Assembly (NCBI GenBank): GCA_902702965.1
Contig: CACRXP010000162.1
Span: 715,490-779,489, forward strand
Reading direction: 5' to 3'
Source: Spirometra erinaceieuropaei
Lineage: Eukaryota > Platyhelminthes > Cestoda > Diphyllobothriidea > Diphyllobothriidae
Length of the DNA stretch: 64,000 bases
Made by a program: the position numbers and the translations under genes. The notes under the pieces were generated by a model. It was not told where the DNA came from. It saw nothing but the letters and a program-made list of their open reading frames with translations, and made no database searches. How positions within the stretch are numbered: the first letter of the stretch is position 1; each line of letters starts with the position of its first letter. Positions 58,933 through 64,000 of this stretch are shown here, piece by piece.

Positions 58933-59735
58933 TATGCACAATTTTAATCTGACTGTTTAGGTAACAGATAGCATCTTTGCCTACAACACCGGGCTGCTTT
59001 TATTTCCCCTGCAGACCTAATCTTAATTTCATCGGAATTGTTGTCGTTCACCTTCATAAAGTGTAGCGCATTTTATGGCAGAAAATATGAATTGTTGCTC
59101 TATCCTCACAGAAACCGAACCAGCTTGACCGGTTTCATGTTTAAAGGATTTACTTCTAAATCGTAGCCGTGACTACAGTTAAGCAAACACTGACATTTTG
59201 CATTTTTAATTGTGTCCATTGTTCTTTTGTGCCAGTCTATCAAGTCTTGTTAAGTTTAACTACATTGAAAAGTCTTGCAATTTATTCGTTTAATGATTTG
59301 CAATTTGTATTGATATACATATCTTTTCGTTAGGAAACATAAAGGTTTAAGCCTTACTATGCGCTGTTTTTAGAAGAAACGTTTTCTTCATGCCTAAGGC
59401 ACTTTGGCTGCATGGCGTTCACCGCCTCTAGAACATGCAGTTTTGTCGCTTATTTTTTTAATATTTGATAAAAAATCTTCCACGGTATGCTCATTTTACA
59501 CTGTTCACAAATTACCTCTTGCATTCCTAGACAACAATGATGGCACTAAAAATCCTATACACAATGCCTCCTTTTTGTTTCATTGTTTAAAATACAATTA
59601 CACTTTGTTGACTGCCTGAGGGAAATGTCTGCAAAAGGCGATGAATGTGGAAGCCTTGCCGATGGCGACAGAAATTTCATCTGAACATACATTTTCACAG
59701 AAAAAAACCTGGATTTATCCTTATTTCCATTAAAG
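58933..59735. other. Unrecognised non-coding DNA
   Basis: Beyond the right edge of the duplication; nothing recognised. Confidence 0.4.
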
Positions 59736-59741
59736 CAGGAG

Positions 59742-59836
59742 TTGGGTTTAGCTGGCTGACGACAGCTAAGGAACCAGAAATGGCCGTTTCCCTCTCCCTT
59801 CCCTTTGCCGTTAAAGTTATTTTGCCTATATTGTAA
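59742..59836 (+). mobile_element. SINE fragment with hammerhead segment
   Basis: AGCTGGCTGACGACAGCTAA and CCAGAAATGGCCGTTT followed by CCCTTTGCCGTTAAAGT and TTTTGCCTATATT. Core CTGACGA and GAAA are present, but stem II and stem I pairings are damaged. The tRNA-like part is missing. Confidence 0.7.
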
Positions 59837-61204
59837 AACATGTCGATTGGGTTCTGATGATATTAACCTTACCCATTTACATAGGCTACACTCGCACTTT
59901 AGACTACTCAAACGTTCATAAATGCGTCATCAAATAGTTTGCACCCGCAAATTCTCCTCTATCTGCTTACATTTGTTACACAGACCTAAACGATGTTCCG
60001 GATGGGGTAGTAAACATCGCTGTCATTTCGATATTTTCAATGTAGAAACCATACTGCTGCCATCGATAAATTAACTTGGACTTATATTTCCTGATATCGG
60101 AATTACTCTCATACACCGGCGACTGTTTTGTTAGAAGGTATGTTTAAATAATTTGATAAAATTCTGCGCAAGTTAAGCACATCTCGGAAATTTGAGGACT
60201 TTGAATAGCCCGATATCTGCTGAAATTTACTGAGTGAAGCAGAGTAATCCTCTTGTTTATTTATAGCGGACCTTTCCAATGTTGCTAGTTGAGCGTTGCC
60301 GACCACACATTGAGTACATGCCAGCTCAACCTTGCATAAGAAGAATCACTAAATCAAGAATTAATTAAGTAAACTAGAATACCTTTAGAAAGATGTAATT
60401 TAATTTTGAAAACTGCACATGGTAACATTTGTATTGAGTATAGGCTTAAAAAAGCGAAACTTATTTGGAAATTACCAAAGGCTTTGTCGAAATATTGGAA
60501 AGAAACATATTTCGTTAATATGGGTTTTAACTGGGACACAACGACAAAAAGCAAACATTATTTTGAAATTACCTAATGTTTTTTTAGAAATATTGGAAAG
60601 AAACATATTTTGTTAAAATAGGTTTTAACTGGTACGCAGAAACAAGCAGGTTAGGCCGCATTTCTAAATTTCCCTATGCCAAACACACTTATAATTGCTT
60701 AAAGCATTACTGTCAAAGGGAAGATGGACGGTTTTGGAAAATAAAGAAAGTAGTGTTTTTGCCAAAAACTGCATGTTCTTAAGTCAAAATGCTTTCCAAG
60801 TTTAACGGCTTAGTATTTTCCATTCGGCAATTGTATAGCAAAAAACGAACAACGAGCATATTATTGTTCGTGTCCATAACCATTATTCAGATCCATTTCC
60901 GTATTTTTTGGACAAATCTTTTTAGTTTTCAAGGAGACCTGAACTGTATGGAAATGTAAAATCGCACAGGATCGAGGTGTATATACTTCGAATAAACCAA
61001 TAATTTTAAGCCACAACATAACCGTTTGGGTGTCAAACACCTTTGAATAATGGCTAAGTAAACTAATGATATCCGCTGCTTTGGTTTAAACGTCTGCAAC
61101 TTGTTCTTAAAATATTGTCGGAAACGTAACAACATGCACATATTTGTGGAAAACTAAAAACGATGACATATTTTCGGTAATGAAGATAAACGACAAAGTA
61201 TATA
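59837..61204. other. Unrecognised non-coding DNA
   Basis: A short direct repeat of about 50 bp (GGAAATTACCAAAGGCTTTG / TTGAAATTACCTAATGTTTT, each followed by an AAATATTGGAAAGAAACATA word) lies near 60467-60610. Nothing else is recognised. Confidence 0.4.
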
Positions 61205-61480
61205 TTAACTGAATTTCATGAGATATTGACAACAGTTATAAGGCCTGCTACGCATTAGAGAGGATTATTTAGGTGTGCTTGTAATTTTGATCAGCGTACA
61301 GCCTAATTCAAAGATTGTTTAATCATTCCAGGATACTGGATTTTGAACAAGGTTTCCACCAGCTGCCTGCAAAAACATCACTTGATAAAAATGAAAATAT
61401 GCATTTCTCTAGAGATTTTCAATACCCTTGTAAAATTAAATATACATTAGAAAAATGTAGAATAGTAGTCTTTCTTATAT
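61205..61480. mobile_element. Diverged foldback-type arm fragment
   Basis: The order of words follows the FB left arm: TTTCATGAGATATTGACAAC, GAGGATTATTTAGGTGTGCT, TTGTAATTTTGATCAGCGTA, CAGGATACTGGATTTTGAAC, GCAAAAACATCACTTGATAA and AGATTTTCAATACCCTTGTA. No right arm is seen. Confidence 0.5.
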
Positions 61481-64000
61481 TTCTTTGGCACCAGCCATTT
61501 GCATCATCTTTGCCTTCGATGGTTTTGACTCTGTTTTGACATTAGGCCCAGGTAGAGAGAAGCAGGGATTACGGTAGATGTTGTGCAAGTCTACGAGCAT
61601 TTTAATTCACGCGAAAGTCACTGTCCGCGTTCTAACTCTGCTGTGGGGCACACGTTGGGCGTCGTCGGCCACCACAGTTGAACTGTCGCCCGAAATCGGT
61701 TTTTGTTTAATAAAATTTTAATACCAACCTTATAACTTAAGCAGTTACCCTAAATGAATTCTATTTCACCAATGGGTTAAGCTGCACAATCAAAATAGAA
61801 GATATGCATTGAAGGAGATTTAGAGACAAAGATGGGCATTTTATAATGATTTTTTAATGAACAGTTCCATCAGATACTACTGTCACTTGCACTTTTTTCG
61901 CGCAAATCGTTGATGAATCTCCTTCGGTTTTCATGTAAACCTAGAAATCTGCTTCATGTCGAAAATATGCTTTTGGTAACTGCCATTTAAACATGCTATG
62001 ACCAAAGTTTTTCGCAGTCAGGCAGCAACCGTCTTTCTACATTATTTCGTATGTTTTTCTGAACTGCGTGGGAAAATTCAGAAATAGCCTGCAGCGGCAG
62101 ATTGTGGTTAAACCTTAAACAAGTGGATTTTCCTTACCTTAGTGACAATCACAACAGCTGTTTACGTAACAGAGAGACGTGTCTAAAGTTTCTTCAGAAA
62201 AACACGTATCTTCTTAAAAATAGGTCTGTCTGTGTTTGGTGAGGCTTTTGCCAACCGAAGGCGTTCTATTTTTTTGAAATCTTTTATAATGGTAAAAAGT
62301 TGACTAGACGTTTGAAACGTGCTGACAGTCATATCGTAATCCCTGTTCTTACAAGACTGAAATTTCTTTATGTTATTATGTTCGGCCTGGATAACGTCGG
62401 TTTAAACAGAAAGTGTTTAGTCGTTTCTTTCAATTTTAAATTTGCCGAGGCAATCACTTTGCTAAAGCTAGGACCTGGCCAGCAGAGAAACGTAAAAAAT
62501 GGAACATTGCATTGTAATACACTTGTTTGCGAAGGCTATGCCCGACTTTTTCAAACAGAAGAAATAGTAAAACTGCAAACGCATTGCACTACTAGTTGCA
62601 AGGGCAATCATACAACTAGAGACTGCGCTTGCTTCCTGTTGTTAATAGATATTACTTGAACACTTGAAAATCTATGTAAATACAAAATGTCTGCCTAGTT
62701 TTCCCCAATTGCTTGAAGATGCCGTCTAAGAGGACGTTGATGTATTCTGAAAAAGAAAAAAAGACATGTAAACTTGCGAGATTGATAAGAAACTATTGCC
62801 GGTCGCTTGAGGTCGAATGCGTCTTCAAGTTAATACTTGTCAAAAGACGACTATATTTTGTTTTTGCTTTGAAGATTAAATAGGTTTCTCCACGATTGAG
62901 TTCGATTTCTGTTTAACCATAAAAACTTATAGTTTCCGCTGCGATATGTTCCGCAGTGGCAACGATGTAAAATTTGAGAAATTGGTGTTAGTAAACGCAT
63001 ATCATTGAATATTCCCTACCGCGAGAAAAAGGTTCCTGTGAATTAGACTTATGAGGATGAGAGCTGCAGGTGTCGAAAATGCCAGAAGGATGAAGAATTA
63101 TGATTTGGTTCTATTAGATCTTGTTGGGACTCACTGGAATCTGCGTGTAGGTTTCCTCACTGTGATCCGACATGATACGCTGTTTGGAAGTCAGTTCTGA
63201 CCAGAGTGGTTGGAAAAATTGAAGGAGCGCCATTTTTGGCCAGTTGACTTAACTCATGGCCAACATGTCTGCTGCATAAGCATCTGCTAACATGCGACTT
63301 CGAAGCTTTTTCCGTACTGTGTAAAAAATTCTAAAGACTGGCTGGCTTCGACTATGTAGTCAACGTGCATAGCTCATCAGATATTCATAGGGAGCTGATA
63401 TTGCAAATTTGAAGAGTTAATGTTTTAGCAATGCTAGTTTTGAATATTTTGATGGAGTACGTTGCCTGTATTCTATCATGTCACCTGCCAATGACAGGTT
63501 TAGCTTCTTTTGATGTATCAAGGAATGTTGGACCTTGAACACTCAACTGATGCCCCGTTACAAACTGCGCAAGCCCAGAGTCAATTCTTCGGGACAAAGT
63601 TTTTAGGTTTTTTAAGACCGACATGAATGTTTAAGCTAAAACCTATAAAATTTTGTTCCAAAGAATCTGTTCCAAGATCGTGCGTTGGTTACCTCTGACA
63701 TTATAAAGGGTAACATGTAAACTGTAGTTTGCGTACTTAAACATATATCGGGAACGCTGGGGGCATTGATGGGCCGAATTCCCGCAGATGTGTCATGAAA
63801 AGAGACAAGACTGCGGAAATACGCATATCGGCGTTTTTGGATAATAAGTACGCAGACAGCATGGTAAATCACTCGAGACTAGTCAATATCGGCCTGAGAG
63901 CGCGCATCGGTACTGAGATGTGCGGTTGGTCTGTTACGTGCACGTTTATATCATATACTGCTTGCCTTTTTGTCGGTTATATATCTACAATGCGTTAAGG
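61481..64000. other. Unrecognised non-coding DNA
   Basis: A 119-codon frame (62300-62659 plus) has no motif and starts at a non-ATG codon. The word GGTAGATGTTGTGCAAGTC near 61575 echoes 4757. No gene is recognised. Confidence 0.4.

Noticed and set aside
62300..62659. 119-codon frame
   Set aside because: Its start is not ATG, its composition is like the surrounding DNA and it has no motif.
1..64000. CRISPR array, rRNA, prophage or operon structure
   Set aside because: No regularly spaced repeats, no rRNA words, and no runs of adjacent coding frames; the window is eukaryotic repeat DNA.

Overview
This is a eukaryotic, repeat-dominated intergenic window in which I recognise no host gene. No open reading frame outside mobile-element relics resembles a known family, and I see no convincing exon series, rRNA, functional tRNA, operon or CRISPR array. 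Penelope-like retroelements (PLEs), hammerhead-ribozyme motifs, Tc1/mariner relics and a tRNA-like repeat carrying a hammerhead suggest a flatworm, probably a tapeworm of the diphyllobothriid kind. That placement is an inference and is weak below phylum level. There is one 874-base assembly gap (2457-3330).

Layout. 1-4.8 kb: a dispersed repeat with a palindromic core (R family), half of a foldback element running into the gap, then unrecognised DNA. 5.1-7.1 kb: the best-preserved PLE, with an inverted partial copy in front, 12-bp flanking repeats, reverse transcriptase and GIY-YIG domains, and a mutated catalytic motif. 7.7-12.4 kb: two foldback elements and a 566-bp tandem duplication. 13.8-15.1 kb: PLE ends and a second PLE lineage. 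17.8-18.3 kb: a head-to-head pair of tRNA-like short elements between 15-bp direct repeats. 19.1-19.9 kb: a DDE transposase relic. 20.4-22.5 kb: a third PLE and a complete foldback element. 24.8-26.5 kb: a cluster of SINEs and PLE pieces.

27.3-58.9 kb is the main structure. A block (copy A 27308-43650) is repeated in the same orientation (copy B 45417-58932), separated by 1.8 kb that holds another foldback element. Both copies carry the same nested foldback elements, a Tc1-like transposase relic split by SINE insertion, and further Tc1-like relics. They differ by a local 1-kb tandem duplication, about 1.5 kb of extra sequence in copy A and a SINE insertion found only in copy B. 59-64 kb is mostly unrecognised, with one SINE fragment and one foldback fragment.

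The most notable system is a roughly 315-bp short retroelement that combines tRNA-like pol III A and B boxes with a hammerhead ribozyme motif. Stem I of the hammerhead shows compensatory changes between copies. The PLEs carry their own hammerhead-like motifs at their ends, so two self-cleaving-RNA retroelement classes appear to coexist in this locus. All assignments come from reading the sequence by eye; no search or folding program was run.
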